A stretch of DNA of 64,000 nt from Pseudalkalibacillus sp045920555 (GCF_045920555.1 NZ_CP174509.1:1550001-1614000), one strand, 5' to 3'. Positions 43,692-52,517 are shown, numbered from the stretch's first letter. Made by a program: numbers and translations. Notes: a model not told the origin generated them from the sequence alone.

Positions 43692-45188
43692 TTATTCGTT
43701 ATTATAGTCATCCTCGGTGTCTTTATGCTTTTTGACATTGTACCTATGCAACTTTAGAGGTCTAAAGAAGGTAAACCGTTTAGTCGTGACGCTTAAAGAA
43801 GACCGAATAAAACTATCGTTTAAATCTCTGTACCTGAATGGGTATAGAGGTGCCAAATAGGGTGTGCCAAGAGATTTTAACCTTATTAGATGGCACAGGA
43901 TAAAAGTAAGACCCAGAGTTACCCCAAAACCTCCCCAAATTGCAGCTAAGAGAATAAGTGGGAATCTTAATATCCGAATGGTATTAGACATCTTGAAAAT
44001 AGGAGTAGTAAAAGAAGCAAGTGCTGAAAGAGCTACGATGATTAATAAAATGTTACTTGTAAGTGCAGCTTGAACAGCAGCTTGCCCAATTACAATACCT
44101 CCAACAATTCCCAGAGTTTGGCCAACTTTTGTCGGAAGTCTGCCTCCTGCTTCTCTCAAGAGTTCTATTGTAATTTCTAAAAATAAAGCTTCCAGTAAAG
44201 GAGGAAACGGGACATTTGCCCTTGACATGATTAACGGGGTTAACAGATCTTCCGGAATGATTGCAAAATGGTGTGTTAATACTGCGACATAAATTGGTGT
44301 TGCCAAAATTGAAAAGAGGACACCTATAAATCGTATTAATCGAAAGAAAGACCCTACTGACCACGGTGAGTAATAATCCTCTGGTGATATAAAAAAGTTA
44401 AATATACTAGTAGGTCCTGCGATAACATAAGGTGAACCGTCACTAATAACGATTACTTGTCCAAGTAAAAGCATATAGATTGTACGATCCAAACGTTCTG
44501 TAGACATGAATAGCGGAAAAGGTGTATTTGCGTTATCAGAAATAATCTGATCTAGAATTGAACTATCGAATATAACATCCATATCTAAATCCTCAAGACG
44601 TTGTTTCATGGTTTGAATGTGCTGTGGATTTGCAATTCCATCAATATATCCAATCATAACCCGAGTGTTTGAAAGAGATCCTTTAGTAATTTCTTTAAAA
44701 ACAAGATCTTCGGATGTAATTTGCCTTCTCAATAGGCTGAGGTTTGTATCAAGATCTTCGACAAAGCCCACATTTGGTCCGATGACACTATATTCATGGT
44801 CAGCATTATTAAAATCTCTATAACCCTTCGTTCCATTCGAAAGATTAACCAAAATACCTTTCTCAGGAGTTTTCGTTAAATGAATGAATATGTAGCCTTT
44901 TTTAAGTTTGTTTATGAATACTTTAGCATCGGAAGTGATTTCTCGATCTTCTATAGGTATGGCATTCATCAAATCCGAAAGCTCTGTAAATACCTCCTCT
45001 GTAGATTGAATATATGGAAGGAGATGATGATGTATTTTTTTTTCATCAATAAGACTCTTATAATAGGAAAAATATATGGGTGACCCATTGACGCTTTTAG
45101 TGGAAAACTGGTAAAAATCATCAGATTTAGATGCCTCTTTAAACAACTCATGTATCGAATTGTTTTTTTGTTTTATGAAATTCCACAA
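43692..45188 (-). CDS. Spore germination receptor A subunit (GerA family), second locus
   Basis: A 498-residue GerA protein with the same architecture as the one at 10476-11996 (DNANTPFPLFMSTERLDR; LREAGGRLPTKVGQTLGIVGGIVIGQAAVQAALTSN). TTG at 45188 is chosen because GGGGAGGTGAT is 7-8 nt upstream and starts MWNFIKQKNNSIHELFKEA; the frame open to 45221 would contain that ribosome-binding site. First gene of the gerA-gerC-gerB operon, transcribed toward the beta-glucoside operon. Confidence 0.93.
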   Translation of the reverse strand: MWNFIKQKNNSIHELFKEASKSDDFYQFSTKSVNGSPIYFSYYKSLIDEKKIHHHLLPYIQSTEEVFTELSDLMNAIPIEDREITSDAKVFINKLKKGYIFIHLTKTPEKGILVNLSNGTKGYRDFNNADHEYSVIGPNVGFVEDLDTNLSLLRRQITSEDLVFKEITKGSLSNTRVMIGYIDGIANPQHIQTMKQRLEDLDMDVIFDSSILDQIISDNANTPFPLFMSTERLDRTIYMLLLGQVIVISDGSPYVIAGPTSIFNFFISPEDYYSPWSVGSFFRLIRFIGVLFSILATPIYVAVLTHHFAIIPEDLLTPLIMSRANVPFPPLLEALFLEITIELLREAGGRLPTKVGQTLGIVGGIVIGQAAVQAALTSNILLIIVALSALASFTTPIFKMSNTIRILRFPLILLAAIWGGFGVTLGLTFILCHLIRLKSLGTPYLAPLYPFRYRDLNDSFIRSSLSVTTKRFTFFRPLKLHRYNVKKHKDTEDDYNNE

Positions 45189-45265
45189 GGATCCATCACC
45201 TCCCCATATGAAAACAATCAAGTATTATTCTTGGATAGTTTAGGCAATTTCTGGTGTTTTTATTT

Positions 45266-45767
45266 ATTTATATTCGATGAACACTCATGCCGATTTGGAC
45301 ACAAGAAGAGGGGATTAAAAACAAATTAAAAAACGTCACATATTCAATAAAATACACTCGTTTGGCGAATGATCATTTCGATTAGTAAACCAGCAACCTT
45401 TGATTTCCTAGGTTTCACTCATTATTGCGGGAAAAGTAAACAAGGGAAATTTCGGGTGAAACGGAAATCGAGTAGGAAGAAACTCCAAGGTAAATTAAAA
45501 GAGTCTAAAGAATGGCTGGAAAAGAATAGAAATAAAAATATCCATGTGATCATGGATAGATTTAGACGCTCGCTTAAAGGTTATTACAATTATTACTGCA
45601 TTACCGATAATATCCAAAATGTTAGCAACTTCAAAGTCAAAATCGAGAACTTATTGTTTAAATGGCTCAATAGAAGGAGTCAAAGGAAATCCTTTACTTG
45701 GGATAAATTCAAACTATTTCTTGATAAATATCAACTACCTTCACCAAGAATTAAAGTGAATATATGA
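45266..45767 (+). pseudogene. Group II intron-encoded protein, heavily deleted
   Basis: Starting at 45275 the reading FDEHSCRFGHKKRG resembles the RT motif EHSYGFRP; then KYTRLANDHF resembles the KYVRYADDF active-site block with the Asp pair altered; then, in the frame 45369-45767, KPATFDFLGFTHYCGKSKQG, KFRVKRKSSRKKLQGKLKES and the rest of maturase domain X follow to a stop. Most of the RT domain is deleted and frameshifts are present, so it is non-functional. A 113-bp piece of it (45266-45378) is repeated at 48305-48417. Confidence 0.75.
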
Positions 45768-45826
45768 ATTAAGAAAAGAGATTAGCTACATTCTGTGAAT
45801 GATGACTAGGAGGAGCCGTGTGCATT

Positions 45827-46682
45827 GGAGCAGCCGTCAAGGCTGAAAATCTTATGGAGTGAAAGCCTCCTGTTGTCAATTGACCGATTCAGACAACTAG
45901 CATATCCGATGCGTGAGGAGGTAACAAATCACGTTCTGCTCGGACGTAAAAGCCGTAGCTGCCTATATTACTCAGAGAATATAAGGTAGGAACAGTCAGT
46001 ACGGCAAGCAAACCTAGAGGCCAGAAGGATTTAACGAATACTGCAGTCTCGAAATGGCTCCCCCTTCAGAAGCTGTTGAAGGGAATGTTGCGATTCGCCG
46101 ACCTGTTGATGCATTGGGGAAGGCCGAAGCCCTATAGGAAGAAACGGTTATAAGCACTATAGGGGAAGCCGGGATATGGGCTCTAGCATCTAGGGAAAGA
46201 TTTTCAGAGATAACGACGGGAAGGTCCTACTTCCAGCTGGGACGACAACAACCAGCAAAGACCCGTTATATAAGGTACCACCGAAATTGACAGGAGGATT
46301 TAGGACTGACGGATGAGGTCGTAGTAGCTAAGAGGAAAAGGTAATGCTTTTCTAAATATGTAGAAACATATTTCAACAATGGTAACACCAAAGTTGAGCA
46401 AAGGACCTCTGGGCACTTGGATGCCATGGGATGTGAAATAGGACACAGAGCCTTAAGAATAACAGTTATTTGTCCCGAATATGGCTAATTATGTAGTAAA
46501 CCTTGTTATTGATTGGGGAACATGGGTGTCGCCATTTAATCCTAGGATAATAAGGGAAGGCTCATTTATTATATATCCAAGGTCAGAACCGGACTCGGGA
46601 AATCCGACCGTCCGGGATCGCAGGGGGGCTTCAGGAAACGTAGCTTTAATTAGTGTGCGCGCCTGAATTCTATCCAGACAAT
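45827..46682 (+). other. ORF-poor, RNA-like insert inside intron domain V
   Basis: The 856-nt insert is more GC-rich than its surroundings and contains phrases reminiscent of group II intron domain I-IV RNA (for example GTACGGCAAGCAAACCTAGA at 45998-46017, then GGCCAGAAGG, and GATGAGGTCGTAGTAGCTAA at 46313-46332) and a stable CCGGAC/GTCCGG hairpin around 46592-46618. No GUGYG start or second domain V could be proven. The small frame 46481-46666 is not considered a gene. Confidence 0.45.
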
Positions 46683-46883
46683 AGTGCAAGCGCGGTTCTG
46701 GGAGGGGATGGAGTTCAATTTACCGTAAGGTAGAAAGGCTCCCTTCTACTCGACTAAAGTAGCTGCCTTTAATCATTTGTTGTATTTCTTATACATATAT
46801 TTAATACCATTTTTCTGATTGTTACCATCCCTAAAGCATGTGCCGAGAAGTTACCATTTCTTGATTAGCACCTGCCACCGTTT

Positions 46884-47843
46884 CTATTTATGTGACCAAT
46901 TAGACACAGGTGGTTCATTAAACCAATTTTTCCTTATTAATAACTTCAGCCCTTTCTCTGAGTAGTCTTCAACCATTTTGATTAGTTCCTTTAAAGAATC
47001 TATATGATCCTTTTTATAACTGGATACCACTGCATTTTGTAGATTGCTTATACTTACTGGATTTAGGAACATTATTAAGTTTGCCATTAATTTATCTGAA
47101 AAAGGTGATTCCTTTACTTTAATAACGTGAGCCTCTAGTCCAGTTGTAGTTGGAATTCCATTTTCTCTATAGATATCGGATAAAGTGGCTGATTGATAAA
47201 ATGCTAACTTTTTCCCATCTAGTATAAATTTCTTTGTGTCCATATCCTCTACGACTTCAGAAAAACCGATACAAAGAGCAACTCCAACATTGTTACATTG
47301 AAGGGAACTGAACATATTTGCCAATTCTACCGCATTAAGTGGCCGTTGCTGAGTTGATGCAACTTTGAATAGTTTCCCATCCCTTTCATCTGCTTTTTTG
47401 TAAGAGAAGGAATTATTTTGTAATAAATCTTTATCATTAAGCAATTTTAATAAAGAAAAATCTAATTGAATTACATCATTGAGTAGTTTTTTATAAAAAT
47501 TTTTTACTTTATAATCTGTTAATTCAACATATTGAACAGCAAGCGCTCGCAATCCATTACTCGTTATATGCTTTAAGATTTCTATAATTAATTGGTCTGA
47601 AAATAGCTTTGTTGTTGAACTATATATATCATTTTCCCTGAAGAACGGTGTATCTTTATAACCTTCCTCAGACAATAATTGAGTAGCCTCTTGTTCTTGA
47701 TATGTAGAGATTTCATATATTTCATTTAAAATATTCCTTAAATCAGTATCCTCAGAAGTTTCACTAAGATATTTTAATAATAAATTGATCATGTTTGAAC
47801 TTGATTGTAAGTACCAAAGGAATCCTAATTCATTTACGTTCAT
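46884..47843 (-). CDS. DUF3231 family protein
   Basis: A 319-residue protein made of two related helical halves (FLWYLQSSSNMINLLLKYLSETSED near the start; a second unit from about residue 165), ending in KLLIRKNWFNEPPVSNWSHK. Two-domain layout and the terminal NWFxEPP motif fit DUF3231, a ferritin-like, spore-former-enriched family of unknown function. ATG at 47843 has AGGAGGT 7 nt upstream. It is a single-gene unit between intron debris and repeats. Confidence 0.85.
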   Translation of the reverse strand: MNVNELGFLWYLQSSSNMINLLLKYLSETSEDTDLRNILNEIYEISTYQEQEATQLLSEEGYKDTPFFRENDIYSSTTKLFSDQLIIEILKHITSNGLRALAVQYVELTDYKVKNFYKKLLNDVIQLDFSLLKLLNDKDLLQNNSFSYKKADERDGKLFKVASTQQRPLNAVELANMFSSLQCNNVGVALCIGFSEVVEDMDTKKFILDGKKLAFYQSATLSDIYRENGIPTTTGLEAHVIKVKESPFSDKLMANLIMFLNPVSISNLQNAVVSSYKKDHIDSLKELIKMVEDYSEKGLKLLIRKNWFNEPPVSNWSHK

Positions 47844-48449
47844 TTTATACCTCCTAAAGACCCAATTTCTTTTTTTAGTTTGTCAATAAAATTCTTGATT
47901 ATTCATGAATCAGTAATTCTTCCTAAACACACATAGAGTTTCCGTGTATAGGATTGAACCTTTCGAAAAGGAACAACATTTTATATATCTGACCAAACTG
48001 ATGTTGGTAATATAATGATTCAAAAATATTGAAGTGAATATCTAAAACGAACTTCCTTCAAAAAGTCGAAAAGAAATACAATCAATTCAATATAAAGAAC
48101 TGTCTGAAACAATCAAGATAGATTTTATAATCAAACAAAGAAAACAGCATCCAAAAAGGCTAACAAAATTTATTCGTTTTTTACAATTCGATAATACTTG
48201 GAATGGTCTTTATCTTCCATTCGATGAAGCTTAGCAACTAATCTGTTATTCCGTTAAAGGGAGCTTATCTGAAATAAGAAAAGCGTCTTTCTTCATAAAA
48301 AGGGATTTATGTTCGATGAACACTCATGCCGATTTGGACACAAGAAGAGGGGATTAAAAACAAATTAAAAAACGTCACATATTCAATAAAATACACACGT
48401 TTGGCCAATGATCATTTTGTAAAATCAATCTCGCCTGAATACTTGTACA
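47844..48449. other. Intergenic region: gene relic, dispersed repeat and duplicated intron fragment
   Basis: 48046-48234 is an open frame without a start (NELPSKSRKEIQSIQYKELS, ending RFLQFDNTWNGLYLPFDEA) that looks like the tail of a lost gene of unknown family. A dispersed-element copy (TTCCGTTAAAGGGAGCTTAT core) lies at 48249-48268, and the 113-bp maturase-derived repeat at 48305-48417. Confidence 0.5.
48305..48417 (+). repeat. 113-bp copy of the intron-protein relic at 45266-45378
   Basis: The two 113-bp segments are identical except for three visible substitutions (positions equivalent to 45272, 45357 and 45367) and have no indels. The copy includes the same internal deletion junction as the relic, so it was copied after the intron had begun to decay. 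It ends about 30 bp before the tetR promoter. Confidence 0.85.
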
Positions 48450-48478
48450 TTGACACTTACCTATTAGTAAGTTAATAT
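48450..48478 (+). promoter_or_regulatory. Promoter/operator of the TetR gene (probably leaderless)
   Basis: TTGACA (48450-48455) and TAATAT (48473-48478) are exactly 17 bp apart, a near-consensus SigA promoter. ACTTAC-CTATTA-GTAAGT (48457-48474) is a palindrome between and over them, a likely TetR autorepression site. The ATG at 48485 begins 7 nt after the -10 box, where transcription should start. Confidence 0.75.
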
Positions 48479-48484
48479 TTGGAT

Positions 48485-49048
48485 ATGGAAAACAGAAAAA
48501 AACAAATCATAGATTTAGCAATAAAGTTAGTACAACAAAAAGGGTATGTAGGGTTCAGCTATGATGACATATCTAAACAACTAGGCGTAACCAAGGCAAG
48601 TATTCATTATCATTTTGAAAAGAAGGAGGATTTAGGGGTTGCCATTACCGAACGGATTACAAAAAGCTTGGAATACTTTTTGTTGTCAATTAAAAATTCT
48701 TCGGTTTCAGCAGAAGAAAAGTTAAAACAATTCATTCAACAACAGGCTAAACGGTTCGAGTGTACTGAAATATGTCCGATTTCATCTTTGCAGACGGATT
48801 ATGAATCACTGCCAAATATTGTTCAAAATAAAATTAAGGAAGTCAGTAAATTGGAACTCTCAATTCTCAAAGAACTTGTTGCAGAGGCGCAAAATGAAAA
48901 AAGCCTAAATGATTCTGATGACATACAATCGGTGGCGGTAACTATATTATCTAGCATTAAGGGAGCATTATTATATCGACGTGTGCTGGACGACGATGTA
49001 TTAGTCGATGTACTAAACCAGTTAAACCGTTTTTTTAAAAAATCATAA
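48485..49048 (+). CDS. TetR/AcrR-family transcriptional regulator
   Basis: A 187-residue TetR repressor: NRKKQIIDLAIKLVQQKGYVGFSYDDISKQLGVTKASIHYHFEKKEDL is the helix-turn-helix, followed by an all-helical ligand domain with two cysteines (FECTEICPIS). ATG at 48485 is chosen over the TTG at 48479; neither has a Shine-Dalgarno sequence, and the promoter -10 box ends at 48478. The palindrome in its promoter reappears, with 14 of 18 matches, at 49073-49090 before the next gene, so it likely represses itself and the AhpD-like gene. Confidence 0.88.
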   Translation: MENRKKQIIDLAIKLVQQKGYVGFSYDDISKQLGVTKASIHYHFEKKEDLGVAITERITKSLEYFLLSIKNSSVSAEEKLKQFIQQQAKRFECTEICPISSLQTDYESLPNIVQNKIKEVSKLELSILKELVAEAQNEKSLNDSDDIQSVAVTILSSIKGALLYRRVLDDDVLVDVLNQLNRFFKKS

Positions 49049-49072
49049 GAACGGTTTATTTTATAAATGAAT

Positions 49073-49090
49073 TTTTACCTTCTAGTAAGT
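49073..49090 (+). promoter_or_regulatory. Second TetR-type operator, upstream of the AhpD-like gene
   Basis: TTTTACCTTCTAGTAAGT matches the palindrome in the tetR promoter (ACTTACCTATTAGTAAGT) at 14 of 18 positions, including all of the GTAAGT arm. Confidence 0.55.
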
Positions 49091-49229
49091 AAGTAGATCT
49101 CGAATATTATTTTACGTTGCTTTTTTAAGGTACATATAAGTACCTTAAATGAAACAAAAGTGAACAATTAAAAAAATATCCTCGTTGGGATAGAATAGAG
49201 TTCAATAAAAAATAAAGGAGTACTACCTT

Positions 49230-49673
49230 ATGAGTCAAAGAGTTGCCTACTATGATGTGGCCCCCGAAGCTATGAAAATTATGATGGATATGGAGAAGTA
49301 TACTAAATCTACAGGGACAGAACGTAAACTCCGTGAACTTATTAAAATTCGTGCTTCTCAAATTAACGGTTGTGCATTCTGTATCAATATGCATACATCC
49401 GACGCTCGAAAAATGGGCGAAACTGAACAACGAATTTATTGTTTAAATGCTTGGAAAGAATGCGATTTTTATTCAGCTGAAGAGAAAGTGGCTTTAGAAC
49501 TAACCGAGCATATCACCCTGATTCCTACAAAAAGAGTGCCAGACGATCTATACAAGCGTGTCCGTGAACATTATGACGAGAAACAATATGTTGACCTTGT
49601 ACTAATTATCAATCAAATCAATAGTTGGAATAGAATTTCTATTGCAATGGGGAATACAGCTACTAAAAATTAA
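49230..49673 (+). CDS. Carboxymuconolactone decarboxylase/AhpD-family protein
   Basis: A 147-residue protein of the AhpD/CMD fold: LRELIKIRASQINGCAFCINMHTSDARKMGETEQRI carries the CxxC (CAFC) and the following His typical of AhpD-like thiol peroxidase-linked proteins, and VLIINQINSWNRISIAMG is the conserved C-terminal helix. It probably reduces or detoxifies peroxides or electrophiles using the CxxC pair. ATG at 49230 follows AAAGGAG. Likely repressed by the TetR gene just upstream. Confidence 0.88.
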   Translation: MSQRVAYYDVAPEAMKIMMDMEKYTKSTGTERKLRELIKIRASQINGCAFCINMHTSDARKMGETEQRIYCLNAWKECDFYSAEEKVALELTEHITLIPTKRVPDDLYKRVREHYDEKQYVDLVLIINQINSWNRISIAMGNTATKN

Positions 49674-49684
49674 TAATTACACTT

Positions 49685-49713
49685 GACGAACATCAAAATG
49701 GTGTTCGTTTTTT
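49685..49713 (+). terminator. Terminator after the AhpD-like gene
   Basis: ACGAACA and TGTTCGT (within GACGAACAT ... GTGTTCGT) form a stem with a T6 tail. Confidence 0.75.
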
Positions 49714-49865
49714 CATCCCTTTTTACTTACAGTAATCGGTGGCTTTGTATAATTCCTCTTCAGTAGATTCTTTCATATGTAGTGCAGTAGGGTATTCTTA
49801 AGAATAAATATGGATGGCTTCGGGGGTCAATAGACCCCCTTAGGTAATAGCCACTTTCTTTTCCT

Positions 49866-50990
49866 TCAACCGGATAATTCAACCTTTTTCTTTTCATAAT
49901 GTTCGATGAATTTGAAACAAGGCGGTAAAAACAGGAGGACGACAATGATCCTGAGCACCTGAACGGCGACGACGAAGGTCGAATCTCCATCCAACAGAAC
50001 TGACGTGGTTGCCATTTCCGCAATCCCACCTGGCGCAAAAGCCAAGGTGGCTGTCACGAAAGTGATTTCTGTCAGCTTCGATACGATGAACGAACAGCCG
50101 AACATTGCAAGGATGAACCCAATTGTACATATCAATGCAAGGTTGACGATTTTCCCCAGCCCGATCAACATATTCTTATGGAACATGGCGCCGATACTGG
50201 AGGCGATCAAAATTTGTGCAAGGATCATGAACGTGGTCGGCCACCAGGCGATGAGATCATGACCGACCATCGAAGAGCCGGCTGTCTGGAATATCGCTAC
50301 ACCCAGCATGCTTCCAATTGTCCAAGGAGCTGGGAATTTCAGCTTTTTCCCTAAAATAGCCCCTCCCCATGCTGCGAAAACAAGGGCAAAGGTCCAAAAC
50401 AGTTGCGTGAACTGGAATTCCGGTGCAGCCATCATTAAAGCACTATTCGCTGCACCAGAGTGGTGAGGCGTCACCAACAAATAGGAAACAATCATCGGGA
50501 TCATCAAAATGACGAGGAAAACGCGTATTGTCTGAATGATGCTTACGATTGCCGTATTGGCCCCGACCTCTTCGGCGATACTGGGCATTGCCGTAAGTCC
50601 CCCAGGGGCAGTACCGTAAAAGCTTGTAAGCATATCTGTCTTACTGAATTTCCAAAGGACATAACCAGAAATGATGGAGAAAATGATGGACATGATCAGC
50701 ATGAAAATAATGGCGAGGGAATTTTCCATGAAGACGCTCATAACGGACAGATTGATTTTCTGTCCCAATTCGATCCCTAATAGGCATTGTCCAATACAGG
50801 TCCAAAATTTCGAGATTCCTTGTTCGTTAGTTTGTAGAAATTGAGGTTTACGATAGGAGAGTAAAGTCGCAACTACTAATGACCCGATCATCCAGCCGAT
50901 TGACAGACCTGTAAAAGAGAGTAGGAAACCACCGATACTGCTCAAAAGGATGAACATCATGTTGCGAAAAAATATGTTGTTTTTGTTCAT
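49866..50990 (-). CDS. AbrB-type (DUF1116-unrelated, PF05145) multi-pass membrane protein
   Basis: A 374-residue protein with about ten helices in two homologous halves, each with a conserved glycine-rich motif: FYGTAPGGLTAMPSIAEEVGAN in the first and LAFAPGGIAEMATTSVLLDGDSTFVVAVQVLRI in the second. This is the 'AbrB duplication' membrane family once annotated as ammonia monooxygenase; it is not related to the transition-state regulator AbrB. Its transport or regulatory function is unknown. ATG at 50990 follows AAGGGAG. It is divergent from a LysR gene at 51101, which probably controls it. Confidence 0.87.
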   Translation of the reverse strand: MNKNNIFFRNMMFILLSSIGGFLLSFTGLSIGWMIGSLVVATLLSYRKPQFLQTNEQGISKFWTCIGQCLLGIELGQKINLSVMSVFMENSLAIIFMLIMSIIFSIISGYVLWKFSKTDMLTSFYGTAPGGLTAMPSIAEEVGANTAIVSIIQTIRVFLVILMIPMIVSYLLVTPHHSGAANSALMMAAPEFQFTQLFWTFALVFAAWGGAILGKKLKFPAPWTIGSMLGVAIFQTAGSSMVGHDLIAWWPTTFMILAQILIASSIGAMFHKNMLIGLGKIVNLALICTIGFILAMFGCSFIVSKLTEITFVTATLAFAPGGIAEMATTSVLLDGDSTFVVAVQVLRIIVVLLFLPPCFKFIEHYEKKKVELSG

Positions 50991-51100
50991 AATTCAGTTC
51001 GCTCCCTTATATAAAAAATATAGTATACTTTTTGGTATAAATAAAATATTGGAATCGAATGGATATCGATAAGTTTTCATTATATCTGGGAGGGATGCTG

Positions 51101-51973
51101 ATGGAAACGCGTGATTGGTCGATCTTGCAGATTTTATATCGGGAGAAAAACATTACGAAAGCAGCAAAAAGGCTTTATATATCCCAGCCTGCTTTGACCA
51201 ACCGACTGAAACAGATTGAAAAAGAATTCGGTGTGAAAATCGTCAACAGAGGAAGGCGGGGAATCCAGTTTACGTCCCAGGGGGAGTATCTGGCAAAATG
51301 CGCAGATGAAATGTTGTTGCGGATCCGGAGCATCAAGGAAAATGTACATGACATGAAGGACATTGTGTCAGGAACATTAAGGCTAGGGGTATCGAATTAC
51401 TTCGCCCATTATCAATTGCCTGGCGTTCTGAAGCTTTTCAAAGACAGGTTCCCGAATATCGAATACAAAGTCACATCAGGATGGAGCAGTGAGATTGCAC
51501 CGTTATTGCCTAAGAAGGATATCCATATTGCATTTGTGAAGGGAGATTTCAATTGGGTGGATGAAAAACATTTATTGTTTGAAGAAACGATATGTATCGT
51601 CTCCAAGGAACCGATCCATTTGGATGAACTCCCCGAATTGCCGAGGATCGATTATCGGTCCGAATACTCTCTAAAGAGCGTAATCGATGACTGGTGGTCT
51701 GAAAATTATCCACATCCCCCATTGATCAATATCGAAGTGGATAAGGTCGATACGTGTAAGGAGATGGTGCTTAACGGTTTAGGGTATGCGATCATGCCGA
51801 GCATGATTTTAAGAGATACGGAAGGATTATATACCATCGATCTGAATACAAAAGAGGAAGAACCATTATTGAGGAAAACGTGGATGCTATACCATAAGGA
51901 ATCCTTGAATTTGAATATGGTACGGGAGTTTGTCAGATTCATAGAAAGCATCGACATGAATGAAGACTTTTAA
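51101..51973 (+). CDS. LysR-family transcriptional regulator
   Basis: A 290-residue LysR regulator: METRDWSILQILYREKNITKAAKRLYISQPALTNRLKQIEKEFGVKIVNR is the DNA-binding domain, followed by the effector domain (GTLRLGVSNYFAHYQLPGVLKLF; DIHIAFVKGDFNW). ATG at 51101 is used because GGGAGGG is 7 nt upstream; an upstream in-frame ATG at 51059 lacks a site. It is transcribed divergently from the AbrB-type membrane protein with about 110 bp between them, the usual regulator/target arrangement. Confidence 0.87.
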   Translation: METRDWSILQILYREKNITKAAKRLYISQPALTNRLKQIEKEFGVKIVNRGRRGIQFTSQGEYLAKCADEMLLRIRSIKENVHDMKDIVSGTLRLGVSNYFAHYQLPGVLKLFKDRFPNIEYKVTSGWSSEIAPLLPKKDIHIAFVKGDFNWVDEKHLLFEETICIVSKEPIHLDELPELPRIDYRSEYSLKSVIDDWWSENYPHPPLINIEVDKVDTCKEMVLNGLGYAIMPSMILRDTEGLYTIDLNTKEEEPLLRKTWMLYHKESLNLNMVREFVRFIESIDMNEDF

Positions 51974-52517
51974 AATTAGATGCCGCTATGTTGTTGATAT
52001 TTCAATAGCGAAATTTCGTAGAAATCAACAATGAAGAGTACAAAGCCTAAAATCAAGTCATTCTATTGACTGAAAAAACTATTTTCTCTATCATCAGCAC
52101 AAACCGATCTCCTGCTAGTTTAATAGAATAGAGTATCATGCTCTTGGAGGTGATGCTCTATTGAGAAACATTTTGTTCGTTATCAATCTTATTTTCCTCC
52201 TTATGAAATTTTCCAGTTGTGTCCAATCTGTTCGCCGCATGAAGCGATCCTGAATCGATGTATAGATGATCGGCCGAAAAAGGAACGGAAGGCCAATATA
52301 TTGAACTGGCTTAAGGGGATAAAATGGTGATTTACTTTGTACTTATCATGATTTTTTGTTTCTGAAAGTTTGTGGGAAAATTACTGGAACCGTTTCAACA
52401 ACACAGATCTATTTCGACGCTTTCCTCCCTTATGGAGGAGAGCAATGGGCGGTACAGGGAACAGAGCTTCAGTTCACTTCAGATAACTTGCTGCTTCCAT
52501 TAATTATCGTAGTCAAC
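51974..52517. other. Intergenic region with a small frame beginning at ATT
   Basis: Plus-strand 52160-52330 encodes 56 residues (EKHFVRYQSYFPPYEIFQLC, then PICSPHEAILNRC) with a Cys-X2-Cys and further Cys/His, suggesting a small zinc-binding protein. An excellent ribosome-binding site TTGGAGGTGAT (52144-52154) is 9 nt before an ATT at 52160, with no ATG, GTG or TTG available in that frame; TTG at 52161 opens a different, 30-codon frame. It is either an ATT start or a gene whose start codon was lost. Elsewhere I see nothing in the stretch. Confidence 0.35.

Larger units (their letters stand above)
45266..46754 (+). mobile_element. Degenerate group II intron with domain V split by an ~0.85 kb insertion
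   Basis: After the maturase remnant, GAGCCGTGT-GCATT (45813-45826) is the 5' half of a domain V. Its exact partner AGTGC-AA-GCGCGGTTC lies at 46683-46698. Together they make the canonical 9-bp lower stem, 2-nt AA bulge and 5-bp upper stem, but the tetraloop is replaced by 45827-46682. Domain VI follows, with a bulged A in CTTCTACTCGAC and a probable intron 3' end at 46754. The insert has no protein-coding gene; it holds GC-richer, structured-looking sequence. Confidence 0.7.

Noticed and set aside
46481..46666. 61-codon frame inside the intron domain V insert
   Set aside because: Sequence looks like translated structured RNA, lacks a ribosome-binding site and lies in ORF-poor DNA.
49866..50990. 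AbrB transition-state regulator
   Set aside because: The protein is a ten-helix membrane protein of the unrelated 'AbrB duplication' family, not the DNA-binding AbrB.
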